A DNA stretch of 64,000 nt from Methylobacterium sp. E-065 (GTDB taxonomy: Bacteria > Pseudomonadota > Alphaproteobacteria > Rhizobiales > Beijerinckiaceae), in assembly GCF_022829605.1 (NCBI RefSeq), contig NZ_JAKSYD010000149.1:62001-126000 (forward strand), in the 5' to 3' direction. Each line of letters opens with the position of its first letter. The stretch's first letter is position 1. The translations under genes were made by a program, and so were the position numbers. Shown piece by piece: positions 1 through 9,666 of the stretch. The notes under the pieces were generated by a model. The model was given only the letters and a program-made list of their open reading frames with translations, ran no database searches and was not told the DNA's origin.

Positions 1-83
1 TCCATCCGCCCGCGGTCGGTTAACGGCCTCTTGAGCTATCAACGATATTTTGCATCCAACCGAGCCTCTAGGGTTGGAACACT

Positions 84-1754
84 ATGAATATCGGCGGGAA
101 ACTTCTGGGCTTCGTCGGCGCCTGCAGCCTGACGACGCTGGTGGTCGCGGGCGTCGGGGTCGTGACGCTGCGAAGCTTCGAGACCTCCCTATCGAACGTC
201 GAGAACGCCTCGGTCCGTGCGCTCAACGCAGCGAACTTCAACCGGCTCGCCGCCGAGGTCACGATGGATTCCCGGGGCGTCTACGCCGCCGCCGACCGGG
301 CAGAGGCGGCGAAATATGCCGCCGGCATCCGGAAGGGCCTGAGCGAGATGGATGCCCTCCGGACCGAATGGGCTCCGCAACTGGCCGAGTCCGAGCGTCC
401 ACTGTTCGAAACGATGACCCGCAACTTCGAGGCTTACCGCACGCTGCGGAGCGCCCTTGCGGACGCCGGAGAGACGGCCGGCCCGCGCACCGCCGCCGAG
501 TTGGGCTTCAACGACACCAACCGCGCCAACCGCAAGGCCTTCCAGGCCAGCATCGACACACTGGTCAGCCAGGGACGTGCCGAGATGGCGGCGATCCGGA
601 GCGATACCCAAGCGCTGTTCCAGGCGCGGACGATCCTCCTTCTGGGCCTCGCGCTGCTCGGCACGCTGATCTGCGGCGCCCTGGGTCTGCTCGTCGGACA
701 GCGGCAGATCGCCCGGCCGCTGCGCGCGGTCTCGGACGCGATCGAGCGCCTGTCACGGGGCGATCACGCGCTGCCGGCCGTAACGCTCCGCCGCGACGAG
801 ATCGGTGCCATCTGGACAAGCACGCGGGTCCTCAGTGAGATGCTGCTGAAGGCAGAGGCGCAGCGCCAGGATCACCAGCGCCTGGACGCGGATTCGACGA
901 CGCGGAAACGCAGCGAGATGGCCGATCTCGCCGATCGGTTCCAGGGCAGCATCGGCGGCCTTGTCGGTCACCTCGCCGGGGCGGCCGCCGGGATGGAGCG
1001 GGCCGCCGCCACGATGGCCGGCAATGCCGAGCGGACAGGCAGCCAGTCGCAGGCCGTGACGCGCGCTGCCGAGACCACGTCGCACAACGTCGAGGCGGTA
1101 GCAGCCGCGACGGAGGAACTCGCCGCCACGGCGAGCGAGATCGGCGTCCAGGTTTCCCAGACCTCGAGCGCGGCCGAGAGCGCGGTCGAGGCGACCCGGC
1201 GCACACGGGCCAGCGTCCAGGCCCTGGCCCGCAGCGCCGATGGGATCGGGCGGGTCGTGTCGCTGATCTCGACAATCGCCGGGCAGACCAATCTGTTGGC
1301 TCTGAATGCCACGATCGAAGCTGCGCGCGCCGGAGAGGCCGGGCGGGGCTTCGCGGTGGTAGCGACCGAGGTGAAGGATCTGGCGACGCAGACCGCCAAG
1401 GCGACCGAAGAGATTGCCGGCCAGATTGCCGCCATGCGCACCGCGACACACGAGGCGGTGGCGGCGATCGAGGAGATCGGCGGCACGATCGAGCAGGTCC
1501 ACGGCATCGCCCTCGGTGTGGCCGCCGCGGTCGAGGAGCAGCAGGTCGCCACACAGGAGATCGCCCGCAGCATCGCCGAAGCGGCGAGCGGCACCCGCTC
1601 GGTCACCGACACGATGGCCCTGGTGCTCGGCGCGGCGAACGAGACCGGCATCAGCGCGGCACAAGTGCTGGAGGCTGCCGCCGACATCGCCCGGCGTTCG
1701 AACGGGCTCGGCGGAGAGGTGGCGGGCTTTGTCACGCAGGTCCGGGCCGCCTAA
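84..1754 (+). CDS. Methyl-accepting chemotaxis protein
   Basis: Transmembrane chemoreceptor of 556 residues that should signal through CheW/CheA to the flagellar motor. A first membrane segment lies at about residues 7-29, followed by a periplasmic helical sensor region of about 150 residues without a recognisable PAS or Cache fold (four-helix-bundle type). A second membrane segment is at about 184-206, then a HAMP domain with the typical [10 protein letters not shown] start, and a long cytoplasmic coiled coil. The highly conserved hairpin tip ([19 protein letters not shown]) is near residue 399. I see no C-terminal NWETF-like pentapeptide for CheR/CheB docking. The ATG at 84 follows a GGTTGGAAC-like ribosome site. 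It stands alone; no che genes are nearby. The ligand cannot be read from the sequence. Confidence 0.93.
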   Translation: MNIGGKLLGFVGACSLTTLVVAGVGVVTLRSFETSLSNVENASVRALNAANFNRLAAEVTMDSRGVYAAADRAEAAKYAAGIRKGLSEMDALRTEWAPQLAESERPLFETMTRNFEAYRTLRSALADAGETAGPRTAAELGFNDTNRANRKAFQASIDTLVSQGRAEMAAIRSDTQALFQARTILLLGLALLGTLICGALGLLVGQRQIARPLRAVSDAIERLSRGDHALPAVTLRRDEIGAIWTSTRVLSEMLLKAEAQRQDHQRLDADSTTRKRSEMADLADRFQGSIGGLVGHLAGAAAGMERAAATMAGNAERTGSQSQAVTRAAETTSHNVEAVAAATEELAATASEIGVQVSQTSSAAESAVEATRRTRASVQALARSADGIGRVVSLISTIAGQTNLLALNATIEAARAGEAGRGFAVVATEVKDLATQTAKATEEIAGQIAAMRTATHEAVAAIEEIGGTIEQVHGIALGVAAAVEEQQVATQEIARSIAEAASGTRSVTDTMALVLGAANETGISAAQVLEAAADIARRSNGLGGEVAGFVTQVRAA

Positions 1755-1776
1755 GCAGGTTTCGCAAAAGCGGCCA

Positions 1777-1798
1777 CCGGTCTTGCGATACAGACCGG
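1777..1798 (+). terminator. Stem-loop just after the chemoreceptor gene
   Basis: Perfect 7-bp inverted repeat (CCGGTCT / AGACCGG) with an 8-base loop, 22 bases after the stop codon. There is no T-run after it, so it may be an intrinsic-type terminator lacking its tail, an RNA-stabilising hairpin, or the first element of the structured region before sulP. Confidence 0.4.
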
Positions 1799-1812
1799 CA
1801 ACCGGCCAAAGA

Positions 1813-1930
1813 CCTCAGCAGCGTTGGCTTGCCTACGCTGCTGAGGGGGGCCTGCACGGGGCGACGTTGCGTTGCAGCGGGAAGCGCCGTAGGGATACGG
1901 CATTCGCAAGGACCCGGTGAAAGCCCGGGT
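1813..1930 (+). ncRNA. Candidate structured leader RNA of the sulP gene
   Basis: Three further stem-loops follow one another in the spacer before the SulP gene: a perfect 12-bp stem with a 10-base loop (1813-1824 with 1835-1846), a 6-bp stem closed by a GGGA tetraloop (1886-1891 with 1896-1901), and a 6-bp stem with a purine-rich TGAAAGC loop (1912-1917 with 1925-1930). No credible gene occupies this spacer. The position 5' of a sulfate-type transporter suggests a cis-regulatory leader. A candidate motif named sul1 has been reported upstream of such transporters in alphaproteobacteria, but I cannot check its consensus here. Strand and function are inferred. Confidence 0.4.
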
Positions 1931-2022
1931 GGCTCTTCCGGCCGCCGATCCGCCGGACCACGCATCCGAGTCGCCAGCTTGTCCGCCATCGGTGCGAACG
2001 TGCGCCTCGTGCGGATCATCCC

Positions 2023-3519
2023 ATGCAACCCAGCTTGTCCGGACCCGTCGGCCTTCGCGGCCGGTGGTTTTCCAATCTTCGCGGCGACACCCTCTCGGGC
2101 ATCGTCGTCGCCCTCGCCCTCATCCCGGAAGCGATCGGCTTCTCGGTGATCGCCGGGGTCGATCCCAAGGTCGGCCTCTACGCCTCGGTGGTCATCGCCT
2201 GCACCATCGCGTTCGCGGGCGGACGCCCTGCGATGATCTCGGCCGCCACCGCCGCCACCGCTGTCGTGATGGTCGAGCTCGTGCGCGAGCACGGGGTTCA
2301 GTACCTCTTCGCCGCGACCATCCTGATGGGTCTCATCCAGATCCTGGCCGGCGTGCTGAAGCTCGGCCGGCTGATGCGGTTCGTCTCGCAATCGGTGATG
2401 ACCGGGTTCGTCAACGCCCTGGCGATCCTGATCTTCCTGGCCCAGCTCCCCGAACTCACCGGCGTCACCCCGACGACCTACGGGCTGATCGCACTGGGGC
2501 TCGCGATCATCTACGGCGTCCCGCGGATAACCCGGGCCATCCCGTCACCCCTGGTGGCGATCGCCGTCCTGACCGTCGTCACGGCCGTGTTCCACCTCGA
2601 CGTGCGCACGGTCTCGCATCTGGGCGCCCTGCCGTCGTCGCTGCCGAGCTTCGCGCTGCCGGACGTCCCCCTGAACTGGGAGACGCTGCGCATCATCCTG
2701 CCCTACGCGGCGACGCTTGCCGCCGTCGGCCTGCTGGAGAGTCTGCTGACCGCGCAGATCGTCGACGACATGACCGACACCGGCAGCGACAAGAATCGCG
2801 AATGCATGGGTCAGGGCGTCGCCAACATGGCGTCGGCCGTGTTCGGCGGCATGGGCGGCTGCGCGATGATCGGACAGTCGGTGATCAACGTCTCCTCGGG
2901 GGCGCGGGGCCGGCTCTCGACCCTGGTGGCCGGAGCCTTCCTGCTCCTGCTGTTGGTGGCGCTTCAGGATCTGCTCGCCGTCGTGCCGGTGGCGGCGCTG
3001 ACCGCCGTGATGATCATGGTCTCGCTCAACACATTCTCGTGGCGGTCCCTGGCGCAGCTCCGCACCAACCCCCTGCCCTCGTCGGCGGTGATGCTGGCGA
3101 CGGTCCTCGTCGTGGTTGCCACCAAGGATCTCGCCATCGGCGTACTGGTCGGTGTGCTCCTGTCGGGGGTGTTCTTCGCCGGGAAGGTTTCGCGCCTGAG
3201 CCAGGTCACGTCCGCGCTGTCGCTCGACCGGAAAACCCGAATCTACCGGGTCACCGGGCAGGTGTTCTTCGCCTCCGCCGGCACCTTCTCGGAGGCGATC
3301 GACGTGCTCGAACCGGTCGAGCGCCTCGTCATCGACGTCACGGGCGCGCATTTCTGGGACATCTCGGCCGTCGCGGCCCTCGACCGTGTGGTGCTCAAGG
3401 CCCGGGCGCGGGGGCGCGTGGTCGAGGTCGTGGGGCTGAACGCAGCCAGCGCGACGCTGGTCGAGCGGTTCGGAACGCACGACAAGGCCGATGCGGCGCC
3501 CTCGCTCGCGACGCACTGA
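2023..3519 (+). CDS. SulP family anion transporter with STAS domain
   Basis: Inner-membrane SLC26/SulP transporter of 498 residues, expected to move sulfate, bicarbonate or another small anion. The membrane domain covers about residues 15-390 with 10-14 helices and begins with the family-typical stretch [21 protein letters not shown] cytosolic STAS domain follows (about 400-490), containing the [11 protein letters not shown] and [20 protein letters not shown] segments; the residue usually phosphorylated in anti-sigma antagonists is part of the latter strand. The length is slightly short for the family (about 500-570). The ATG at 2023 begins MQPSLSGP; its ribosome site is weak. The gene is alone between the chemoreceptor and hslU, with a structured spacer upstream and a hairpin downstream. 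Substrate cannot be decided from the sequence. Confidence 0.88.
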   Translation: MQPSLSGPVGLRGRWFSNLRGDTLSGIVVALALIPEAIGFSVIAGVDPKVGLYASVVIACTIAFAGGRPAMISAATAATAVVMVELVREHGVQYLFAATILMGLIQILAGVLKLGRLMRFVSQSVMTGFVNALAILIFLAQLPELTGVTPTTYGLIALGLAIIYGVPRITRAIPSPLVAIAVLTVVTAVFHLDVRTVSHLGALPSSLPSFALPDVPLNWETLRIILPYAATLAAVGLLESLLTAQIVDDMTDTGSDKNRECMGQGVANMASAVFGGMGGCAMIGQSVINVSSGARGRLSTLVAGAFLLLLLVALQDLLAVVPVAALTAVMIMVSLNTFSWRSLAQLRTNPLPSSAVMLATVLVVVATKDLAIGVLVGVLLSGVFFAGKVSRLSQVTSALSLDRKTRIYRVTGQVFFASAGTFSEAIDVLEPVERLVIDVTGAHFWDISAVAALDRVVLKARARGRVVEVVGLNAASATLVERFGTHDKADAAPSLATH

Positions 3520-3530
3520 GGCGGCACTTC

Positions 3531-3558
3531 GCCCCCGCGCAGCCCCTTGCGCGGGGGC
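3531..3558 (+). terminator. GC hairpin after sulP
   Basis: Perfect 10-bp stem (GCCCCCGCGC, 3531-3540, with 3549-3558) and an 8-base loop, 11 bases after the sulP stop and before hslU. No T-run follows, but the position fits a transcription terminator or an mRNA 3'-end stabiliser. Confidence 0.55.
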
Positions 3559-3621
3559 GCGCGGGACCCCATTCCCGACCGTGGGCCGCGGGATGCGGCC
3601 GGCAACAGGGATGGCACAGCG

Positions 3622-4935
3622 GTGACGACGTTCTCTCCGCGCGAGATCGTGTCCGAACTCGATCGCTTCATCGTCGGGCAGCATGACGCCAAACGCGCCG
3701 TGGCGATTGCGCTGCGCAACCGCTGGCGCCGCCAGCAGCTCACCGGGCCGCTCCGCGAGGAGGTCGCACCCAAAAACATCCTGATGATTGGCCCAACCGG
3801 CTGCGGCAAGACCGAGATCGCCCGGCGCCTCGCCCGCCTTGCCAACGCGCCCTTCCTGAAGATCGAGGCCACGAAGTTCACCGAGGTCGGCTATGTCGGC
3901 CGCGACGTCGAACAGATCGTGCGTGACCTCGTGGAGGTGGCGATCGGCCTGACCCGGCAGACCAAGCGCGACAGCGTGCGGGCCAAGGCCGAGGCAGCCG
4001 CCGAGAACCGGATCCTCGACGCCCTGGTCGGCCCCACGGCCAGTGCGGCGACCCGCGACAGCTTCCGCCGCAAGCTGCGCGACAGTGAGCTCGACGACAA
4101 GGAAGTGGAGCTGGAACTGGCCTCGGGCCCGCCTGCGGGTATGCCGATGTTCGAGATTCCCGGCATGCCTGGCGCGTCCATGGGGGCGATCAACATCGGT
4201 GACATGCTCGGAAAGGCGCTCGGCGGCCAGCGCGGCAAGCCGCGGCGGATCCTCGTGCGCGACGCCTTCGCGCCGCTGATGGCCGAGGAATCCGACAAGC
4301 TGGTCGATGACGAAGCGCTGGTCCGCGAAGCGATCCGCGAGGTGGAGGACAACGGCATCGTCTTCCTGGACGAGATCGACAAGATTTGCGCCCGCGAAGG
4401 CCGCTCCTCCGGCGACGTCTCCCGCGAGGGGGTGCAGCGCGACCTGCTGCCGCTGATCGAGGGCACCACGGTGGCGACCAAGCATGGGCCGGTGAAGACC
4501 GACCACATCCTGTTCATCGCCTCGGGCGCCTTCCACGTGTCGAAGCCGGCCGATCTCCTGCCGGAACTGCAGGGCCGTCTCCCGATCCGGGTCGAGCTGC
4601 AACCGCTGACGGTGGACGACTTCCGCCAGATCCTGACCTCCACGGAGGCGAGCCTGCTCAAGCAGACTGTCGCGCTGATGGAGACCGAGGGCGTGACCCT
4701 CAGCTTCACGGACGACGCGGTGGATGCTCTGGCGAAGGTCGCCGTCGAGGTGAATTCCTCGGTGGAGAATATCGGCGCCCGGCGGCTCCAGACGGTGCTG
4801 GAACGGGTGATCGACGAGATCTCCTTCACGGCTACTGACCGGTCGGGCGAGACCGTGCCGATCGACGCCGCCTATGTACGGTCCCGCGTTGCGGATCTGG
4901 CAGCCAATGCGGATCTGAGCCGGTTCATCTTGTGA
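3622..4935 (+). CDS. hslU: ATP-dependent protease ATPase subunit HslU
   Basis: AAA+ unfoldase of the HslUV (ClpYQ) proteasome-like protease, cytosolic, feeding substrates to the HslV peptidase. With the GTG at 3622 the protein has 437 residues, the normal length, and begins with the conserved [17 protein letters not shown]. An in-frame upstream ATG-like start would add 25 residues with no homology. The Walker A motif GPTGCGKT is at residues 57-64, Walker B is GIVFLDEID, the central I-domain carries the [11 protein letters not shown] stretch, and the C-terminus LSRFIL is the tail that docks into HslV. No hslV lies beside it: upstream is sulP, and downstream an EamA transporter starts inside its stop codon. 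Confidence 0.96.
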   Translation: MTTFSPREIVSELDRFIVGQHDAKRAVAIALRNRWRRQQLTGPLREEVAPKNILMIGPTGCGKTEIARRLARLANAPFLKIEATKFTEVGYVGRDVEQIVRDLVEVAIGLTRQTKRDSVRAKAEAAAENRILDALVGPTASAATRDSFRRKLRDSELDDKEVELELASGPPAGMPMFEIPGMPGASMGAINIGDMLGKALGGQRGKPRRILVRDAFAPLMAEESDKLVDDEALVREAIREVEDNGIVFLDEIDKICAREGRSSGDVSREGVQRDLLPLIEGTTVATKHGPVKTDHILFIASGAFHVSKPADLLPELQGRLPIRVELQPLTVDDFRQILTSTEASLLKQTVALMETEGVTLSFTDDAVDALAKVAVEVNSSVENIGARRLQTVLERVIDEISFTATDRSGETVPIDAAYVRSRVADLAANADLSRFIL

Positions 4936-5822
4936 GCGTGGCCGGACGGGCGCGCCCGTCCCCCGTCATCCTCTCGGTCGCCGCCCTCGTGACCGGTATG
5001 GTCTCGCTCCAATGCGGCGCCACCTTCGCCAAGAGCCTGTTTCCGGTGCTCGGCGCGGCCGGCACGTCGTCCCTGCGGGTCGGCTTCTCGGCGCTGATTC
5101 TCGTCGTGGTCTGGCGCCCGTGGCGTCGGAGCCTGCCGCTGCGCGAGGCCGGATGGATCGCCCTGTACGGCGCGGCACTGGGGGCGATGAACCTGCTGTT
5201 CTACCTCGCGCTGGCCCGTCTTCCGCTCGGACCGGCGGTGGCAATCGAGTTCGCCGGGCCGCTCTCGGTGGCGCTGATCGCGTCGCGCCGCAGGTCGGAT
5301 TTCCTGTGGATCGGCCTCGCCGTCCTCGGGCTGATGCTGCTTCTGCCGATCGCCACGACGGACGGACTCGACCCAGTGGGCGTCGTCCTCGATCTCGGCG
5401 CCGCCGCGGCCTGGGCGCTCTACATCCTGTTCGGGCAGCGCGCGGGCCGAAGCGATGGCGGTCAGGCGGTCTCGCTGGGCATGCTGACGGCCGCCCTCGT
5501 GGTCGCGCCCTTCGGCGTGGCCGAGGCCGGTTCGGCGCTGCTGGCGCCGGGCGTGCTGCTCGCCGGGCTCGTCTTGGCGCTGATGTCGAGCGCCTTGCCC
5601 TATTCCCTCGAGATGGTCGCTTTGCGCCGCCTCGACCGGAAAAGTTTTGGCGTTCTGATGAGCCTGGAGCCGGCGGTCGCGGCCTGCGCCGGGCTGATGC
5701 TGCTGGGCGAGCGAATCACGCTCGTGCAGTGGCTCGCGATCGGCCTCGTGATTGCCGCTTCGATCGGAATCACCGCGGGATCGCGGCGGCCGATGCGCGC
5801 AGTGGCGATTCTGGAAGCCTGA
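4932..5822 (+). CDS. EamA/RhtA-type drug/metabolite transporter
   Basis: Ten-helix inner-membrane protein of 296 residues from the DMT superfamily, closest in feel to the RhtA threonine/homoserine exporter branch (two EamA repeats, about residues 10-140 and 150-285). The C-terminal repeat contains the typical [20 protein letters not shown] stretch. The GTG start at 4932 overlaps the hslU stop by 4 bp, so translation is probably coupled to hslU, an unusual partner. The exported metabolite cannot be read from the sequence. It converges on the EIIA gene, 4 bp beyond its stop. Confidence 0.85.
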   Translation: MSVAGRARPSPVILSVAALVTGMVSLQCGATFAKSLFPVLGAAGTSSLRVGFSALILVVVWRPWRRSLPLREAGWIALYGAALGAMNLLFYLALARLPLGPAVAIEFAGPLSVALIASRRRSDFLWIGLAVLGLMLLLPIATTDGLDPVGVVLDLGAAAAWALYILFGQRAGRSDGGQAVSLGMLTAALVVAPFGVAEAGSALLAPGVLLAGLVLALMSSALPYSLEMVALRRLDRKSFGVLMSLEPAVAACAGLMLLGERITLVQWLAIGLVIAASIGITAGSRRPMRAVAILEA

Positions 5823-5826
5823 GGGC

Positions 5827-6228
5827 CTATTTCCCGGCGAGCACGCGGGAGGCGACGTTGATGTATTTACGCCCGGCCTCCTGGGCGTGGAGCACGGCGT
5901 CGCCGAGATTCTCCTCGTCGCGGACGCTGGCGAGCTTGATCAGCATCGGCAGATTGATGCCCGCCACCACCTCCACCGACCCGCCATTCATGCAGGAGAG
6001 CGCAAGGTTGGAGGGCGTCCCGCCGAACATGTCGGTGAGCACCACAACCCCCTCGCCGGTATTCACGCGGCAGACCGCGGACATGATGTCCCGCCGCCGC
6101 AATTCCATATCGTCCTCCGGCCCGATCGTGATCGTTTCGATCTGATCCTGGGGGCCGACCACGTGCTCCAAAGCGGCCTTGAATTCGGTCGCCAGTAGCC
6201 CGTGAGTGACGAGCACCATGCCAATCAT
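5827..6228 (-). CDS. PTS EIIA component, mannose family (ManX/PtsM-like)
   Basis: Small cytosolic phosphocarrier of 133 residues with the EIIA(Man) fold. The phosphorylatable histidine is in VTHGLLA (His10), and the VLTDMFGGTPSN segment is diagnostic. Alphaproteobacteria usually lack a sugar-transporting PTS but keep this domain with HPr and HPr kinase as a regulatory phosphorelay. The ATG at 6228 begins MIGMVLVTHG; an 80-residue in-frame extension upstream has no homology. It lies 175 bp downstream of hprK on the same strand. The HPr gene usually found next is not here: the following gene is the convergent EamA transporter. Confidence 0.92.
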   Translation of the reverse strand: MIGMVLVTHGLLATEFKAALEHVVGPQDQIETITIGPEDDMELRRRDIMSAVCRVNTGEGVVVLTDMFGGTPSNLALSCMNGGSVEVVAGINLPMLIKLASVRDEENLGDAVLHAQEAGRKYINVASRVLAGK

Positions 6229-6403
6229 CGACACGTGTTCCAACGTCCTGTGTGTGCCGCCATGTTGTGCATCGCACATCCCCCCACAAGGCGAACGCGA
6301 CTTTTTTGCCCGGACAACCCTGCGATCATGGCACGGCTGCTGCGCGTGCGCCATGGGGCAGCACCACCGCTGCGCGACTCGGGCGACGTGTGCGGCTGCG
6401 AAG
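6229..6403 (-). other. Spacer between hprK and EIIA
   Basis: 175 bp without a gene. It contains a short T/A-run flanked by G-runs but no clear promoter or terminator hairpin. EIIA may be read through from hprK or have its own promoter here. Confidence 0.4.
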
Positions 6404-6847
6404 TCACGGGCACCGCTTTCGCAGCGCCGCACGAATGAGGAGCGGCGCCAGGCCGGCGGCGCGGACACCGCGATCGAGGACGAGGCGGGGAAGCGGAACG
6501 CCCAGAAGGTCCTCCGAACCGGCCGGCTCCGGCAGGCGCGGCGCAGCGGCGACCAGATCGACGATGAGAGCGAGGATTGTTTCGGGACTGGCCGAGACGC
6601 CGAGGTCGGCTACCGAAAGGATCCCCTGTCCCCGCACTTCGACGCGACCTGAGAGCATCGGATGCGGGCGGGCGATGATACGGCCGCCGACGACGACGCA
6701 GACGACCCGATCATCGGCCACGAACGCACCGTCTTCGGCGGCTGCGAGCAGCAGGGCCAGACTCGATTTTCCCGCGCCGGCCTCGCCCCGAATCAGAAGG
6801 CCGGCGCCGCCGAGCGCGCAGCAGGCGCCGTGGAGCGTCGTCGTCAC
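6404..6847 (-). CDS. hprK: HPr kinase/phosphorylase, short alphaproteobacterial form
   Basis: Bifunctional enzyme that phosphorylates and dephosphorylates Ser46 of HPr, linking carbon and energy state to regulation. At 147 residues it is the compact form of alphaproteobacteria, consisting only of the catalytic domain. The P-loop GEAGAGKS is at residues 21-28, followed by the DDRVVCV segment and the SGRVEVRGQGIL signature-like stretch that contains catalytic residues. It starts inside the chvG stop codon (4-bp overlap), so it is translationally coupled to the sensor kinase. Its partner HPr is not encoded in this window. Confidence 0.92.
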   Translation of the reverse strand: MTTTLHGACCALGGAGLLIRGEAGAGKSSLALLLAAAEDGAFVADDRVVCVVVGGRIIARPHPMLSGRVEVRGQGILSVADLGVSASPETILALIVDLVAAAPRLPEPAGSEDLLGVPLPRLVLDRGVRAAGLAPLLIRAALRKRCP

Positions 6848-8670
6848 GTGTTGAGCTGGCGAGGCGCGGCCGGCAGCCGGACGATGAAGCGCGCGCCGCG
6901 CACGGTGGGCTCGCCGTCCTCGTCGGGCGCGCCGGGGCGGTTCTCGGCGCGGATCGTGCCGCGATGGGCCTGCACGATCTGGCGCGAGATCGACAGGCCG
7001 AGCCCGGAATTCTGGCCGAAACCCTGCTCGGGGCGGTCGGTGTAGAAGCGCTCGAAGATGCGCTCCAGGGCATGCTCGGGGATGCCCGGCCCCTCATCCT
7101 CGCAGACCAGCTCGATCTCACTCCGAACCCGGCGCAACACGACGCGGACCTTCGCGTCGCTGGGCGAGAACGAGCGCGCATTGTCGAGCAGGTTGTTGAC
7201 GACCTGTCCGAGCCGGCTGTCGTGGCCGATGATCGTGAAGGGCGCCTCGTTGTCGAATGCGGTCGCCTCCACGTCGAGCTGGATCAGGCAATCCTTCGGC
7301 CTCCGCCGCTCGTTGGCCACTGACACGACGGTGCTGAGCAGGCGCCGGAGATCCACGCGCCGGGCCTCCGCCCGGGCGAGTTCGGCATCAAGACGCGAAG
7401 CGTCGGCGATGTCGCTGATCAGGCGATCGAGGCGCTTCACGTCGTGCTGGATGATCGCCATAAGGCGCCCACGAGAATCGTCGTTCCGGGCGAGCGGCAG
7501 GGTCTCGACCGCGCTGCGCAGCGAGGTCAGCGGGTTCTTCAACTCGTGGCTGACATCCGCGGCAAAACTCTCGATGGCGTCGATCCGGCGGTAGAGGGCC
7601 TGGGTCATGTCCCGGAGCGCCCCGGACAGATGGCCGATCTCGTCGGTTCGCTGGGTGAAGTCGGGGATCTCCTCGCGGGTTTTGATGCCCATCCGCACCT
7701 TCTCGGCCGCCTCGGCGAGACGGCGCACCGGGCCCGCGATGGCCCCGGCCAAAAGGAACGACAGCACCACCATCACCGCCGACGCGACGAGGAACACCTG
7801 CAGCAGGCCGAAGCGCTCCGAGGCGATCACTCGGTCGATGGCATCGCCCTGCGTCGAGATCAGCAGCGCCCCACGGACCGATCCAGCCCGGTGGATCGGT
7901 ACGGCCACCGACACGGTGGTCTCACCCTCCTTGTTGCGACGCACGAGGCTGCCGCGATTGCCGCCCAATGCCGCCTGGACCTCCCGGAGCGAGTGCCCGT
8001 TCTGCGGGCCCGTCTCCTCCGTCGGCTCGGCCCGGCTGCGGAATAGGCCGCTCAACTTGGACTGAACCGTCTGGAAAGCTGATTCGAGCATTCCGGGCTT
8101 GTGCAGCCGGGGCTCGAACAAGTCCGTTCGGCCGGCATCGCCCCGCTTGAACAGGGTCCGGGTGTCGAACAGCAGGCCGCCTTCCTGATCGTAGACCCGC
8201 GCCCGATTGCCGGTCGGCGTGACGAGGCGAGAGAGAAGCGGCGCGACCTTCTCGGGGTTCAGCGAGAAGGCCAGCGGCTGCGACTCCTCCTCGGCGGCCT
8301 CGCCGGCCTGCTGCTGAAGCAGCTTGTCGGGGTCGATTCGGATCGTGTCGGTATCCACGGACGCGGAAGCCGCGATGGCACCCGCGATGATCTCGCCCTG
8401 GATGGCGAGGCTCTGGATCCGCGCCTGGATCAGGCCCTGGCGGAACTGGTTGAGGTACAGGAACCCGACCAGCAGCGCGATCAGCCCGACGAGGTTGAGC
8501 ACGACGATGCGGCGCGTCAGGCTCGACGAGGCGCGCTGGCCGATCGCGTCCCAGAGGGCACGGGGCCAGGTCAGTGGGCGGGAGAGGGCTTTTGCCAGGG
8601 AGGTGCGGGGCTCGCCCTCCTCGGTCTCGGTTTGTGTACGAGCCGACACGCGACGGATCCTGAAGATCAC
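6844..8670 (-). CDS. chvG: Sensor histidine kinase ChvG (BvrS/ExoS family)
   Basis: Membrane sensor kinase of 608 residues for the ChvGI envelope-stress/acid-response system. It has an N-terminal cytosolic stretch, a membrane segment at about 55-75, a large periplasmic sensor region of about 200 residues, a second membrane segment at about 290-315 and a HAMP domain. The dimerisation box [19 protein letters not shown] follows, with the phosphoacceptor His375. The ATPase boxes [20 protein letters not shown] and GLGLSIS are intact. The start is GTG at 8670, overlapping the chvI stop by 4 bp. chvI-chvG-hprK form one coupled unit. Confidence 0.93.
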   Translation of the reverse strand: MIFRIRRVSARTQTETEEGEPRTSLAKALSRPLTWPRALWDAIGQRASSSLTRRIVVLNLVGLIALLVGFLYLNQFRQGLIQARIQSLAIQGEIIAGAIAASASVDTDTIRIDPDKLLQQQAGEAAEEESQPLAFSLNPEKVAPLLSRLVTPTGNRARVYDQEGGLLFDTRTLFKRGDAGRTDLFEPRLHKPGMLESAFQTVQSKLSGLFRSRAEPTEETGPQNGHSLREVQAALGGNRGSLVRRNKEGETTVSVAVPIHRAGSVRGALLISTQGDAIDRVIASERFGLLQVFLVASAVMVVLSFLLAGAIAGPVRRLAEAAEKVRMGIKTREEIPDFTQRTDEIGHLSGALRDMTQALYRRIDAIESFAADVSHELKNPLTSLRSAVETLPLARNDDSRGRLMAIIQHDVKRLDRLISDIADASRLDAELARAEARRVDLRRLLSTVVSVANERRRPKDCLIQLDVEATAFDNEAPFTIIGHDSRLGQVVNNLLDNARSFSPSDAKVRVVLRRVRSEIELVCEDEGPGIPEHALERIFERFYTDRPEQGFGQNSGLGLSISRQIVQAHRGTIRAENRPGAPDEDGEPTVRGARFIVRLPAAPRQLNT

Positions 8671-9377
8671 GCCTCCTTGAACCGGTAGCCGACGCCGTAG
8701 AGCGTCTCGATCATATCGAAGCTCTGATCGGTCACCTTGAACTTCTTGCGCAGGCGCTTGATGTGGCTGTCGATGGTCCGGTCATCGACATAGACCTGAT
8801 CGTCGTAAGCCGCGTCCATGAGGGCGTTGCGGCTCTTCACGACGCCGGGGCGCTGCGCGAGGGCCTGGAGAATCAGGAACTCCGTGACCGTCAGGGTCAC
8901 CGCCTCGCCCTTCCACGTGCAGGTGTGGCGCTCGGGATCCATCATCAGCAGGCCGCGCTCGAGCGAGCGGGCCGCGATCTCCTCGGCCCCGCGCGGCGTT
9001 GCGCCGGGGGCCTCCTTGGCGAAGCGGCGGAGCACCGCCTTAACGCGCTCCACCAGCAAGCGCTGCGAGAACGGCTTATGGATGAAGTCGTCGGCGCCCA
9101 TCTTGAGGCCGAACAGCTCGTCGATCTCCTCGTCCTTCGACGTCAGGAAGATCACGGGAAGGTCTGATTTCTGCCGCAGGCGTCGGAGAAGCTCCATCCC
9201 GTCCATGCGCGGCATCTTGATGTCGAAGATCGCCAGATCCGGCGGGGAATGGCGCAGGCCGTCGAGCGCGGAGGCACCGTCCGTGTAGGTCTGGATGCGG
9301 TAGCCTTCGGTCTCAAGCGCGATCGAGACCGAGGTGAGAATGTTCCGGTCGTCGTCGACGAGGGCGATGGTCGGCAT
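8667..9377 (-). CDS. chvI: Response regulator ChvI (BvrR family)
   Basis: DNA-binding response regulator of 236 residues, OmpR/PhoB class. The receiver domain occupies residues 1-120 with the acidic pocket DDD (8-10), the phosphoacceptor Asp52 in [10 protein letters not shown] and the conserved Lys in FIHKPFS. A winged-helix DNA-binding domain covers about 140-234, ending GVGYRF. It is the cognate partner of ChvG, encoded directly downstream. In relatives this pair controls exopolysaccharide, motility and envelope genes. The ATG at 9377 begins [10 protein letters not shown]. The divergent gene is a HugZ-like oxidase, not the pckA seen beside it in many rhizobia. Confidence 0.95.
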   Translation of the reverse strand: MPTIALVDDDRNILTSVSIALETEGYRIQTYTDGASALDGLRHSPPDLAIFDIKMPRMDGMELLRRLRQKSDLPVIFLTSKDEEIDELFGLKMGADDFIHKPFSQRLLVERVKAVLRRFAKEAPGATPRGAEEIAARSLERGLLMMDPERHTCTWKGEAVTLTVTEFLILQALAQRPGVVKSRNALMDAAYDDQVYVDDRTIDSHIKRLRKKFKVTDQSFDMIETLYGVGYRFKEA

Positions 9378-9666
9378 GCGCGATCCCTGACTGAACGGGT
9401 TTGGGCGCGGTCCTGGCTTTACGCGCAGGCCGCGCCGTGTCCCGGCCCCCGAGGGGCAGACAAGAGCGCGAACCGGGCGATTTCAGCGGAGCCCGGCGCA
9501 CGCGAAGGGACAGGTGCTTTAGTACGCCCGATCGGAAAAAGCGAGCGGCGGTCATAGCTTGGCCGTAACGGCCGATCTGACGCGGGCCGAATACCTCGCG
9601 CGTCGGCCCCGGCCCCGCTAACGTGTCGGGCGTGTGCGGCGGCAATTCGCGTGGGGGAGGAACGGC
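9378..9666. other. Divergent intergenic region chvI / hugZ-like
   Basis: 289 bp that must contain the promoters of both the chvIG operon and the HugZ-like gene. I see no convincing -35/-10 pair or palindromic operator. A strong purine-rich ribosome site (GGGGGAGGAAC, 9654-9664) belongs to the plus-strand gene. Confidence 0.5.

Noticed and set aside
2545..4602. Minus-strand open frame of about 680 codons opposite sulP and hslU
   Set aside because: Antisense to two well-supported genes, spans their intergenic terminator, and has no domain-like content.
6404..6847. Possible truncation of HPr kinase (147 residues against about 310 in Firmicutes)
   Set aside because: Alphaproteobacterial HprK normally lacks the N-terminal domain; P-loop and signature are intact.
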